DNA of 18,067 bases from Hyphomicrobiales bacterium (GTDB lineage Bacteria; Pseudomonadota; Alphaproteobacteria; Rhizobiales; Devosiaceae). The notes beneath the pieces are model-generated. The model was given only the letters and a program-made list of their open reading frames with translations. It was not told the DNA's origin and ran no database searches. Shown piece after piece: positions 7,929-15,184 of the stretch. The translations under genes were made by a program, and so were the position numbers. Position 1 is the stretch's first letter; the number at the start of each line of letters is the position of its first letter. The stretch spans positions 1 to 18,067 of the forward strand of contig JAQGKB010000220.1 of assembly GCA_028290345.1 (NCBI GenBank), in the 5' to 3' direction.

Positions 7929-8042
7929 GTCATTCCCGCGCAGGCGGGAATCCAGTACGCTCCGCATCGCGGCCTTGCCGCTGCGAAGCGGAGCCCTTCT
8001 CGACTGCGGTGATTACTGGATTCCCGCCTGCGCGGGAATGAC
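7929..8042. repeat. REPIN-like palindromic element, copy A (114 bp)
   Basis: Two perfectly matching 29-base inverted arms (7929-7957 and 8014-8042) flank a 56-base spacer. Each arm is itself a hairpin, with core TTCCCGCGCAGGCGGGAA: an 8-bp stem counting the flanking A/T pair and a GCAG loop. The spacer contains its own 7-bp inverted repeat, GCTCCGC (7959-7965) with GCGGAGC (7988-7994). The element fills the convergent gap between ispE and the polyprenyl synthase gene, so the transcripts from both sides would run into it. Two more copies occur in the window. The arrangement of two inverted REPs with fixed spacing matches the published REPIN concept; no RAYT transposase gene is visible here. 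Confidence 0.9.
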
Positions 8043-8100
8043 GGCGGAGTGAGGGGATGGGTGGACGCTGAGGGAGCTAAGGGCCGCCCGCTGGCCGCCC

Positions 8101-9120
8101 CTAGTACGCCCGAGCCACGTAGAACTCGGCGATGTCGCTCAGCAAGCCGCGCATCTCGGTCTCCGGCAGGGCTTCGAGCGCCGCGCGGGCTTGGTGGACG
8201 TGTTCGTGGGCCTGAGCCAGCGTGCGATCGAGCGTGTTGTGCCGGTTGAAGATCGCCACGATCTGCGCCAGCGTCGTTTCCGTGGCGTCGGGCTGGCCCA
8301 GCGTTGCGGCGATGATGGCGCGTTCCTGCGGGTTGGCATCGGCCAGCGCCAGGATGACCGGCAGTGTCATTTTGCCTTCGCGAAGGTCGTCGCCGGTATT
8401 CTTGCCCAGCGTGCCGCTCTCGCCCCGGTAGTCCAGCACGTCGTCGACAAGTTGGAAGGCAAGGCCGAGTTGCAGCCCGTAGACTCGCATGGCGTTGCGC
8501 CCGATGGCATCCGCGCCGCCGGCGATGGCGCCGACTTCCGCCGCCGCCTCGAACAGCGTCGCTGTCTTGGCGCGGATCACCTGGTCGTATTCGGCAGGCG
8601 ATGTATCGAGATCGCGCGTCTTGACCAGTTGGAACACTTCGCCCTCGGCAATGATCGCCGCGGCCTTTGCGAGCACGCCCAGCGCCCCGATGTCATTGGT
8701 TTCGACCATCATCATGAAGGCCTGGCCAAGCAGGAAATCCCCGACCAGCACGCTGGCCTGGTTGCCCCAGACCATGCGGGCCGCGGGACGGCCGCGTCGC
8801 AGATCGCTCTCATCGACCACGTCGTCGTGCAGCAGCGTTGCATTGTGCATGAATTCGACGGCAGCGGCGAAATTGATCTGGGCTCCACTGGGACGGCCGA
8901 ACAATTGCGCGGCCGCTACCGTCAGCATCGGCCGCAGCCGCTTGCCCCCGGCATCGATCAGATACCGCGCCAGTTCGGGCACCATTTCGACATGGGATTC
9001 GGCCCGCGCCAGGATCAGCGCATTGACCTTTTCCATGTCGGGGCGAGTGGCGGCGACGAGTCGATCGAGCGCGCCAGCCCCCACGGTTTCGTCTCTCGCT
9101 GTAACCACCGACAACGCCAT
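8101..9120 (-). CDS. Trans-polyprenyl diphosphate synthase (octa/decaprenyl type)
   Basis: Condenses isopentenyl diphosphate units into the long all-trans chain used for the ubiquinone side chain. 339 residues. GGKRLRP at 58-64, first Asp-rich motif DDVVD at 99-103, second Asp-rich motif DDVLD at 226-230, and the substrate lysines RAKTATLF (183-190) are all present. The residue five before the first Asp-rich motif is Ala94, a small side chain, which in this family fits long products rather than farnesyl or geranylgeranyl diphosphate. Alphaproteobacteria mostly make ubiquinone-10, so decaprenyl is the likely product, by inference. The ATG at 9120 is preceded by AAGGGAA, a fair ribosome site. 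It is tail to tail with ispE and divergent from the methyltransferase gene. Confidence 0.94.
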   Translation of the reverse strand: MALSVVTARDETVGAGALDRLVAATRPDMEKVNALILARAESHVEMVPELARYLIDAGGKRLRPMLTVAAAQLFGRPSGAQINFAAAVEFMHNATLLHDDVVDESDLRRGRPAARMVWGNQASVLVGDFLLGQAFMMMVETNDIGALGVLAKAAAIIAEGEVFQLVKTRDLDTSPAEYDQVIRAKTATLFEAAAEVGAIAGGADAIGRNAMRVYGLQLGLAFQLVDDVLDYRGESGTLGKNTGDDLREGKMTLPVILALADANPQERAIIAATLGQPDATETTLAQIVAIFNRHNTLDRTLAQAHEHVHQARAALEALPETEMRGLLSDIAEFYVARAY

Positions 9121-9132
9121 GCCATTCCCTTG

Positions 9133-9153
9133 TTTGCCGTTGCAAGAGGCAAA
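9133..9153. promoter_or_regulatory. Inverted repeat in the leader of the polyprenyl synthase gene
   Basis: TTTGCC (9133-9138) and GGCAAA (9148-9153) are perfect inverted 6-mers around 9 bases, 13 to 33 bases upstream of the synthase start and upstream of the -35 box proposed for the divergent methyltransferase gene. It could be an operator or leader hairpin; symmetry is the only evidence. Confidence 0.2.
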
Positions 9154-9158
9154 TCCTG

Positions 9159-9186
9159 TTGAGCGGTTCGCTTCGGGGCCTATACT
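9159..9186 (+). promoter_or_regulatory. Candidate sigma-70-type promoter for the TrmN6-like gene
   Basis: TTGAGC (9159-9164) and TATACT (9181-9186) are separated by 16 bases and point toward the methyltransferase ATG at 9218. Each hexamer differs from consensus at two positions. Transcription would begin near 9193, leaving a leader of about 25 bases. It is the best promoter match I found in the window. Confidence 0.45.
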
Positions 9187-9217
9187 GCCCTACCACAAAA
9201 CTGCCCCATTGGGTGCG

Positions 9218-10003
9218 ATGTCCCTAGACCACACAAGTAAAATTGTAAAACCCCAATCTCTGACGCGCGACGCATTTCTGGGCGGGCGGCTGACCGTGTC
9301 GCAGTCCGAATCCGGCTTCCGCGCCGGGCTCGACTCGGTCCTTCTGGGCGCCGCTATTGCGCCGCAAACCACCTCGCTGCTTGATCTCGGCTGCGGCGCA
9401 GGGGTCGCGGCGCTGGTCGGGCTGACCCACAATCCAGCAGCCTCAGGGGTACTGCTCGACAGCAACGCATCGGCCTTGGCTCTCGCAGAGTTGAATGTCG
9501 CCGAGAATGGCTTTGCGGCGCGCGCAAGGGTTTTGCTGCTCGATGCAACCGCGCGTGGCGCATTGCGGTCAGAAGCGGGGCTGCCGGTCGATCATTTCAC
9601 CAGCGTCATCGCCAACCCGCCCTTTTTCACCACCGGACGCGGCACGCTCGCCGATGATGGCGGCCGGGCCGACGCCCGCCACATGGATGCCGAAGCGCTC
9701 GATCTCTGGGTCAAGACCGCCGCAGCCGCCGCCGCGCCCCGCGGCGAGGTGATCTTCATCCACACGGTCGAGAGTCTAGCGCCGCTGCTCGCCGCGTTCG
9801 ATGCGCGCTTCGGCGCCGTAACTCTGCTGCCCTTCCTGCCCCGCCCGGGGCGGGCGGCCACCCGCGTGCTGGTGCGCGGCATCAAGGGGTCGCGTGCGCC
9901 GCTGAAAATGCTGGCGCCGCGCATGCTCCACGGCGAAGTGGGCAATGCCTTCGCAGCCGACATTGATCCGATCTTCCGCGGCGAAAGCCGCCTGATCTGG
10001 TAA
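9218..10003 (+). CDS. tRNA1(Val) (adenine-N6)-methyltransferase-like (TrmN6 family)
   Basis: SAM-dependent methyltransferase of 261 residues. The glycine-rich SAM loop LLDLGCGAG is at 54-62 and the adenine-N6 signature NPPFF at 133-137. The N-terminal stretch DAFLGGRLTVSQSESGFRAGLDSVLLGA (18-45) is characteristic of the TrmN6/YfiC group, which methylates A37 of tRNA1(Val) in Escherichia coli; the substrate here is inferred. The frame is open for hundreds of bases upstream, but that part is antisense to the polyprenyl synthase gene and unrelated, so the ATG at 9218 is chosen; a TTG at 9209 is the alternative. No clear ribosome site is visible, so the mRNA may be near-leaderless or weakly translated. 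It is followed after 51 bases by the S49 peptidase gene. Confidence 0.88.
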   Translation: MSLDHTSKIVKPQSLTRDAFLGGRLTVSQSESGFRAGLDSVLLGAAIAPQTTSLLDLGCGAGVAALVGLTHNPAASGVLLDSNASALALAELNVAENGFAARARVLLLDATARGALRSEAGLPVDHFTSVIANPPFFTTGRGTLADDGGRADARHMDAEALDLWVKTAAAAAAPRGEVIFIHTVESLAPLLAAFDARFGAVTLLPFLPRPGRAATRVLVRGIKGSRAPLKMLAPRMLHGEVGNAFAADIDPIFRGESRLIW

Positions 10004-10054
10004 ATGGATTGTGCCGCGCTTACATCAGCAGCGCATATCTGAAGGATCCTGCCC

Positions 10055-10912
10055 ATGGCGGCCGAAATTTCGACGGGGTTTCGCGGCTGGTTGAGCCGCA
10101 GGTTCGGGCGCGGTGGACCGCTGATCCCGGTGGTGCGCCTGCAGGGCGTCATCGCCGCCGACCAGCGCCCCGGCCGGCTGAATATCTCCAGCGTCGGCCC
10201 GTTGCTGCAGCGCGCCTTCTCGATCAAGAATGCCCCTGTCGTGGTCATCGTCGTCAATTCGCCGGGCGGCTCCCCGGTGCAGTCGCGGCTGATATCCAAG
10301 CGAATTCGCGATCTGGCCGATGAAAACGACAAGAAGGTCATCGTCTTCGTCGAGGATGCGGCAGCGTCCGGAGGCTATTTTATCGCCGTGGCCGGCGACG
10401 AGATCATCGCTGATCCCTCCTCGATCGTCGGCTCCATCGGCGTGATCTTTGCCGGGTTCGGCTTCGAGCAGGCGATCCAGAAGCTCGGCGTCACCCGCCG
10501 CGTCCATACCGCCGGCAAGAACAAGTCGACCCTCGATCCGTTCCTGCCGGAAAAGCCGGAAGACGTGGAGCGGATCAAGACCTTCGAACTCGACATCCAT
10601 CAGGTGTTCATCGACCACGTCAAAGCCCGGCGCGGCGCAAAACTTTCGGCACCCGACGACCAGCTCTTCACCGGTGAGTGGTGGACGGCCGGACGCGGGC
10701 TGCAATTCGGGCTGATCGATGCGCTCGGCGATCTGCACCAGGTGCTGCTCGAACGCTACGGCAAGGATGCGCGCATCCTGCCGATCGCGCCGCGCCGGTC
10801 GCTGTTCAGCTTGCCTCGCCTCGGTTTTGGCGCGATGACGGGATCAAGTCTTGCGGCAGACGTGGTATCAACGCTGGAGGACCGTGCCCTGTGGTCCCGG
10901 CTGGGACTGTGA
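10055..10912 (+). CDS. S49 family serine peptidase (SppA/SohB-like), no membrane anchor
   Basis: Serine-lysine peptidase of the ClpP/crotonase fold, 285 residues, of the short single-domain SppA type that degrades signal peptides or membrane protein fragments. VVVIVVNSPGGSP (62-74) forms the oxyanion region; the nucleophile is Ser105 in DAAASGGYF; the general base is likely Lys157 in AGKNKSTLDPF, 52 residues later, the same separation as in Bacillus subtilis SppA (Ser147, Lys199). No transmembrane segment or signal peptide is seen at the N-terminus, unlike canonical SppA, so the enzyme may be cytosolic or peripheral. The ATG at 10055 has AAGG about 9 bases upstream. A 74-residue membrane protein follows after 22 bases and glyQ after that, suggesting one transcript. 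Confidence 0.92.
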   Translation: MAAEISTGFRGWLSRRFGRGGPLIPVVRLQGVIAADQRPGRLNISSVGPLLQRAFSIKNAPVVVIVVNSPGGSPVQSRLISKRIRDLADENDKKVIVFVEDAAASGGYFIAVAGDEIIADPSSIVGSIGVIFAGFGFEQAIQKLGVTRRVHTAGKNKSTLDPFLPEKPEDVERIKTFELDIHQVFIDHVKARRGAKLSAPDDQLFTGEWWTAGRGLQFGLIDALGDLHQVLLERYGKDARILPIAPRRSLFSLPRLGFGAMTGSSLAADVVSTLEDRALWSRLGL

Positions 10913-10934
10913 ACAACAAGGTGAGCCAACACCG

Positions 10935-11159
10935 ATGACCGCCATTCTGCTGCGCCTGCTGATCTATGTCGCGATAGCGGGCTTCATCTATTTCGGGGCG
11001 CGCAAGATTTTTCGCGACTGGAAGAACCAGTTCCGCGATCTCGACAAATCCCGGCACGAGCGCGATCTCAAGGAGCGCCAGCGGCCCGACGTCATCGATC
11101 TCAAGCGCAGCAGCGACGGCGTTTTCCGTCCGCCGGGCGACAGCAACGAGCGGCATTGA
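10935..11159 (+). CDS. Small single-span membrane protein
   Basis: 74-residue protein not recognised as a named family. One N-terminal hydrophobic helix (residues 3-21, ILLRLLIYVAIAGFIYFGA) is followed by a strongly charged tail rich in Arg, Lys and Asp (KIFRDWKNQFRDLDKSRHERDLKERQR) that would be cytoplasmic or helical along the membrane, and a flexible end. The start ATG lies 22 bases after the S49 peptidase stop with AAGGTGAG upstream; the spacing to the ATG is rather long. The frame is intact, the tail ends in a clean TGA, and the composition matches real proteins rather than a shadow frame. It could be the membrane anchor or partner of the anchorless S49 peptidase, which is a guess from the context. 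Confidence 0.75.
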   Translation: MTAILLRLLIYVAIAGFIYFGARKIFRDWKNQFRDLDKSRHERDLKERQRPDVIDLKRSSDGVFRPPGDSNERH

Positions 11160-11213
11160 CCGCCCGCTGGCGTCCAACTACAGCATGAAGCGCATTTTCA
11201 GGACTTTGTGCTC

Positions 11214-12155
11214 ATGACCATCGCCCAGACCTCGCCCGTGCCATCCTTCATGGACCCGAAGAACTCGTTTCAGGGCCTCATCCTGACGCTGCAGCAGTTC
11301 TGGGCGGCGCAGGGCTGCGTCATCCTGCAGCCTTACGACATGCAGATGGGTGCGGGCACGTTCCACCCCGCGACGACCCTGCGCGCGCTGGGACCGAAGA
11401 GCTGGAATGCCGCCTATGTGCAGCCGTCGCGCCGCCCCAAGGACGGGCGCTACGGCGAAAATCCCAACCGGTTCCAGCACTACTACCAGTTCCAGGTGAT
11501 CCTGAAGCCGTCGCCGGACAATCTCCAGCAGCTCTACCTGGATTCGCTCTACGCCATCGGCCTTGATCCGAAACTGCACGACATCCGCTTCGTCGAAGAC
11601 GATTGGGAAAGCCCGACGCTGGGCGCCTGGGGCCTCGGCTGGGAGTGCTGGTGTGACGGCATGGAAGTCAGCCAGTTCACCTATTTCCAGCAGGTCGCCG
11701 GCTTCGAGTGCAACCCTGTCGCGGGCGAACTGACCTACGGGCTCGAGCGCCTCGCCATGTACCTGCAGGGCGTCGACAACGGCTACGAGCTCAACTTCAA
11801 CGGCGGCGGCGACAACACCAAGGTCACTTATGGCGATGTGTTCCTGCAGAACGAGCAGGAATTCTCGAAGTACAACTTCGAGGCGGCGGACACCGAAATG
11901 CTGTTCCGCCACTTCATCGACGCCGAGACCGAATGCCGGGCCTTGCTGGAAAAAGGCCAGGAGGGCGACCGCCACACGCTCGCCGTGCCGGCATACGAGC
12001 AGGTGATCAAGGCCAGTCACAATTTCAACCTGCTCGATGCTCGCGGTGCTATCTCGGTCACCGAGCGGCAAAGCTACATTCTGCGTATTCGCGATCTCGC
12101 CAAGGCCTGCGGCGCGGCCTGGCTGCAAACGGCATCCGGCGGGGCAGCGGTGTAG
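11214..12155 (+). CDS. glyQ: Glycyl-tRNA synthetase alpha subunit
   Basis: Catalytic subunit of the bacterial alpha2beta2 glycyl-tRNA synthetase, a class II enzyme that activates glycine and charges tRNA-Gly with the beta subunit. 313 residues, close to the family norm. SFQGLILTLQQFWAAQGC at the start, QPYDMQMGAGTFHPATTLRALGP (motif 1/2 area), NRFQHYYQFQVILKPSP and AGELTYGLERLAMYLQ (motif 3) are all intact. The ATG at 11214 is chosen; a GTG at 11208 is closer to the AGGA at 11199 and is an alternative adding two residues. Unlike the common adjacent glyQS layout, glyS lies about 3.6 kb downstream, after lemA, a DUF2207 gene and an opposite-strand gene. It follows the small membrane protein gene by 54 bases. 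Confidence 0.97.
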   Translation: MTIAQTSPVPSFMDPKNSFQGLILTLQQFWAAQGCVILQPYDMQMGAGTFHPATTLRALGPKSWNAAYVQPSRRPKDGRYGENPNRFQHYYQFQVILKPSPDNLQQLYLDSLYAIGLDPKLHDIRFVEDDWESPTLGAWGLGWECWCDGMEVSQFTYFQQVAGFECNPVAGELTYGLERLAMYLQGVDNGYELNFNGGGDNTKVTYGDVFLQNEQEFSKYNFEAADTEMLFRHFIDAETECRALLEKGQEGDRHTLAVPAYEQVIKASHNFNLLDARGAISVTERQSYILRIRDLAKACGAAWLQTASGGAAV

Positions 12156-12216
12156 GGGTACTCCCCACCGCCGGCTTCCGCGCCCCCTGCCGACCCTTCC
12201 CCGCGCTCCCGCCGCC

Positions 12217-12332
12217 ATCGTTCCTGCGCAGACAGGAATCCAGTCGCCCCGGCGCCGCTGGGTCCTGCCGCTGCGTGGCCATGCCCTTTACAGTCCTAGC
12301 GCTTATTGGATTCCCGCCTGCTCGGGAATGAC
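12217..12332. repeat. REPIN-like palindromic element, copy B, decayed (116 bp)
   Basis: Arms at 12217-12245 and 12304-12332 match those of copy A with several substitutions; the spacer is 58 bases. The left arm core reads TTCCTGCGCAGACAGGAA, where a C-to-T and the partner G-to-A change keep one stem pair intact, while another pair is lost. The spacer is homologous to that of copy A: TGCCGCTGCG and, exactly 18 bases on, CCCTT occur in both. It lies between glyQ and lemA, both rightward, and is the only copy not in a convergent gap. Confidence 0.8.
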
Positions 12333-12550
12333 GATCGATGAACGCCAAACGCCTGAATAGAACAGCAGTGAACACCGCCCCGCCTGGCTTGCATTGCTTT
12401 GCACAACAGCTAATTGTCGCAGCATTGGGCGAATCCGTCTATTGCGCCAAATATCGAGGCCAAGCCCTTTTTCTGTCCGAGAGTTGAACCGACCCTATCT
12501 GCAATGCCAGTTCGCCCGGTTTCGCGGCGCGGCAAAACTGAGGTGTTCCA
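12333..12550. other. Intergenic region before lemA, no gene seen
   Basis: Together with copy B this makes a 395-bp gap between glyQ and lemA. I see no convincing coding frame, RNA gene or terminator in these 218 bases. A lemA promoter is expected here; TTGGGC near 12425 with AAATAT about 18 bases on is a weak candidate. The region is less GC-rich than the flanking genes. Confidence 0.5.
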
Positions 12551-13108
12551 ATGACTGGCCTGATCGTTCTTGCAATTGTCGTGGTCGTCATCGGCTACGC
12601 CATCTTCATCTACAACAATCTTGTATCGAACCGGCAACTGGGCCAGGAGGGCTGGTCGGGCATCGATGTGCAGTTGAAACGCCGCGCCGACCTGATCCCC
12701 AATCTGCTCGAAACGGTGAAAGGCTATATGAACCACGAGCGCGAAACGCTCGAGGCGGTGACCAATGCCCGCGCTGCCGCGCAGGCCGGTAGCAATGCCT
12801 CGCCCGAGGAGCGCGCCAAGCTGGAAGGCCAGTTGACCGGCGCGCTCGGGCGCCTGCTGGCGGTGGCCGAGGCCTATCCTGACCTCAAGGCCAATACGAC
12901 GTTCCTCGAATTTCAGGGTGCCCTGCAGAACGTCGAGGATGAGCTGCAACTGGCCCGGCGCTACTACAATGGCGCCGCGCGCAACCTCAATGTCGCGGTG
13001 GAGTCCTTCCCCTCCAACGTCGTCGCCAATCTCTTCCATTTCGCCAAAATGCAATATTTCGAGCTGGAAAATCCGGCCGATCGGGCTGTGCCCTCGGTCA
13101 AGTTCTAG
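12551..13108 (+). CDS. lemA: LemA family membrane protein
   Basis: 185-residue LemA protein: an N-terminal membrane helix (residues 3-24, LIVLAIVVVVIGYAIFIYNNLV) followed by a long helical bundle. The family signatures NRQLGQEGWSGIDVQLKRRADLIPNLLETVKGY (27-59) and YYNGAARNLNVAVESFPSNVVANLF (138-162) are present. The molecular role of LemA is not settled; it is an envelope protein with a short N-terminal end and a large soluble domain. The ATG at 12551 has TGAGGTG a few bases upstream, a good ribosome site. It is followed after 10 bases by the DUF2207 gene, whose ribosome site overlaps the lemA stop, so the two are a coupled pair. LemA next to DUF2207 or YgcG/TPM-type proteins is a recurring arrangement in bacteria. 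Confidence 0.95.
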   Translation: MTGLIVLAIVVVVIGYAIFIYNNLVSNRQLGQEGWSGIDVQLKRRADLIPNLLETVKGYMNHERETLEAVTNARAAAQAGSNASPEERAKLEGQLTGALGRLLAVAEAYPDLKANTTFLEFQGALQNVEDELQLARRYYNGAARNLNVAVESFPSNVVANLFHFAKMQYFELENPADRAVPSVKF

Positions 13109-13118
13109 GACAACGCCG

Positions 13119-15014
13119 GTGCGCTTCCTGCCGAGATTTCTTGCCGGGTTATTGGTCCTGCTGGCGCTGGCTGTGCCCGCAGCGGCCGAAGAGCAGATCC
13201 GTGCCTTCTCGTCGAATGTTGTGGTGGGCACCGACAGTTCGGTCGACGTCACGGAAACCATCGACGTCAATGCCGAAGGCTACAAGATCAAGCACGGCAT
13301 CTTCCGCGATATTCCGCTGGTGCTGCTCAATCCGGACAATTCGAAGCTGCATTCCAATCTCAACGTCATCTCGGTGACGCGCGACGGTCAGCCGGAACCC
13401 TATACGACCGAGGGGATCACCAATGGCGTCCGCATCAAGATCGGCGATGGTGACGTCAATCTCGACTACCGGACCTACCGCTACATCATCCGCTACACCA
13501 TGACGCGCATGGCGCGGCGCTTTCCGGATCATGACGAACTGTTCTGGAACGCCACCGGCAACTATTGGGATTTTCCGATCCTGAGCGCGGTTTCGACGGT
13601 GACGCTGCCCGATGGTGCCGTGATCTCCCAATTGAAGGCCTATACCGGCCGGTTCGGCTCGCTTGAGCAGGCAGCGACGGTGCAGAAGACCTCGGAGAGA
13701 TCGGCGCTGTTCCGAGCCACCCGCACGCTTGGCCCGGGCGAGGGCATGACAGTGGCGGTTGCGTTCCAGCCCGGCATCCTCGCCGAGCCCTCGACGTACC
13801 AGAAGGCGCTCTATTGGCTGTCCGACCGGCGCGAGATCCTGGTGCCCGGCTTGGCGATATTCCTGGTGCTGCTCTACAATCTCTTCGCCTGGGACGCGGT
13901 GGGGCGCGATCCGAAGAAGGGCACCATCATCCCGCTGTTCCATCCGCCGGAAGGCTTTTCGCCAGCGCAACTGCACCACATCCACAATTTGGGCTGGAAG
14001 CAGAGCGGCTGGACGGCCTTCACCGCCTCGATCTTCGATCTCGGGGTCAAGGGACTGGTCACTATCGACAATGAGGCCAAGAAGCTCAAGGTCACCATCA
14101 CCGGCCGGAAGCCCGAATCTCCATTGCCGGGTGATGAACAGCGGCTCTTTTCGTACTTCAACGCCAACGCGTCCGTCACCGTCGACAAATCGACGGGCCC
14201 CGACCTGGAAAAGCAGCGCAAGCAATTGGTCAGCGGCATCGAGGGCGACAGCGGGGGCGTCTATTTCAACACCAATCTCGGCTACGTTGCGGTCGGCGCA
14301 CTGCTTGCCATCGCCTGCCTCGGGGGCATGGTCTGGCTGGGCGTGCTCGAATTGGTGTGGCTCATCGGCGCGATCGTCGGCGGCGCCGTGCTGGGCTTCA
14401 TCGGCGCCTTCTTCGGCAAGTTCTCCACTGGCAGCTTCTTCGGGCGGGTGTTCACCGTGATCTGGATCGCGGCCGTGGCGATCAACGTGCTGGGCAGCCT
14501 TTCCGGGCTGCTGGTCAATCCGCAGATCAACACCGCGGCGCTTTCGAGCGTCTCGATCGTGGTGATCACGGTGATTTTCGCAATTCTGATGCGCGCGCCC
14601 ACTGTCGCCGGCCGCAAGTTGATGGACCAGATTGACGGCTTCATCATGTATTTGAATACCGCCGAAAAGAACCGGCTCAATCTCGTCGGCGAGCCGCCAA
14701 TGACCATCAAGCGCTTCGAAGCCATCCTGCCCTTCGCCATCGCCCTCGGCGTCGAAAAACCCTGGTCGCGAAAATTCGAGGACGCGCTGGCCCGCAACGC
14801 CGTCGCCGACGCCCGAGGCGGAGTCTATGCGCCCTACTGGTATTCGGGCCGCGATTTCTCCTCGAACAACTTTTCCAACTCGATCGCCGCCGTCAGCAGC
14901 GGCATGAGCGCCGCCATGATCGCAGCGCAACCAGCGCAATCCTCATCATCGGGGTTCTCCGGCGGCGGAGGATCAGGCGGCGGCGGAGGCGGTGGCGGCG
15001 GGGGCGGGTGGTAG
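13119..15014 (+). CDS. DUF2207 domain membrane protein with poly-glycine tail
   Basis: 631-residue protein. A signal peptide (RFLPRFLAGLLVLLALAVPAAA, cleavage near 23) precedes a periplasmic DUF2207 domain that includes EGYKIKHGIFRDIP (53-66) and ELFWNATGNYWDFPI (140-154). A membrane helix lies at about 239-257, a cytoplasmic segment at 260-385, then four further helices between 387 and 492. A soluble C-terminal part ends in a serine and glycine-rich tail with FSGGGGSGG and a run of glycines closed by Trp631. Such a Gly-rich end with a terminal Trp is common to DUF2207 and TPM-type proteins. The start is GTG, set by AGGA overlapping the lemA TAG stop with 8 bases of spacing. The function is unknown; it probably works with LemA in the envelope. 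A REPIN-like repeat begins 35 bases after the stop. Confidence 0.92.
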   Translation: MRFLPRFLAGLLVLLALAVPAAAEEQIRAFSSNVVVGTDSSVDVTETIDVNAEGYKIKHGIFRDIPLVLLNPDNSKLHSNLNVISVTRDGQPEPYTTEGITNGVRIKIGDGDVNLDYRTYRYIIRYTMTRMARRFPDHDELFWNATGNYWDFPILSAVSTVTLPDGAVISQLKAYTGRFGSLEQAATVQKTSERSALFRATRTLGPGEGMTVAVAFQPGILAEPSTYQKALYWLSDRREILVPGLAIFLVLLYNLFAWDAVGRDPKKGTIIPLFHPPEGFSPAQLHHIHNLGWKQSGWTAFTASIFDLGVKGLVTIDNEAKKLKVTITGRKPESPLPGDEQRLFSYFNANASVTVDKSTGPDLEKQRKQLVSGIEGDSGGVYFNTNLGYVAVGALLAIACLGGMVWLGVLELVWLIGAIVGGAVLGFIGAFFGKFSTGSFFGRVFTVIWIAAVAINVLGSLSGLLVNPQINTAALSSVSIVVITVIFAILMRAPTVAGRKLMDQIDGFIMYLNTAEKNRLNLVGEPPMTIKRFEAILPFAIALGVEKPWSRKFEDALARNAVADARGGVYAPYWYSGRDFSSNNFSNSIAAVSSGMSAAMIAAQPAQSSSSGFSGGGGSGGGGGGGGGGGW

Positions 15015-15049
15015 GCGGCGGCATGTTCAGAGGTACATACCGGCGGGTC

Positions 15050-15163
15050 GTCATTCCCGCGCAGGCGGGAATCCAGTACCCCCAGCGTGGCGGCTAAATA
15101 TGCGATCGTCGTCGATGTAGACTATTGCGGAGGTTACTGGATTCCCGCCTGCGCGGGAATGAC
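15050..15163. repeat. REPIN-like palindromic element, copy C (114 bp)
   Basis: The two 29-base arms (15050-15078 and 15135-15163) are identical in sequence to those of copy A, about 7.1 kb away, and the spacer is again exactly 56 bases. The spacer sequence is largely different from copy A except near its right end (ATTGCGGAGGT here, ACTGCGGTGAT there). It fills the convergent gap between the DUF2207 gene and the pyridoxamine-oxidase-fold gene. Confidence 0.9.
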
Positions 15164-15184
15164 GGTGGGCAAGGGCGCGGCCGA

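Noticed and set aside
8489..9217. Upstream extension of the TrmN6-like frame
   Set aside because: It is antisense to the polyprenyl synthase gene and unlike any methyltransferase N-terminus.
11178..12218. A 346-codon open frame antisense to glyQ
   Set aside because: It is the complement of an intact glyQ and has no domain-like features.
13149..14939. A 596-codon open frame antisense to the DUF2207 gene
   Set aside because: It shows the same antisense composition; the sense frame has a signal peptide, membrane helices and family signatures.
7929..15163. CRISPR array or transposon ends
   Set aside because: The repeats are thousands of bases apart, paired as inverted hairpins, with no short regular spacers, no cas genes, no transposase and no visible target duplication.
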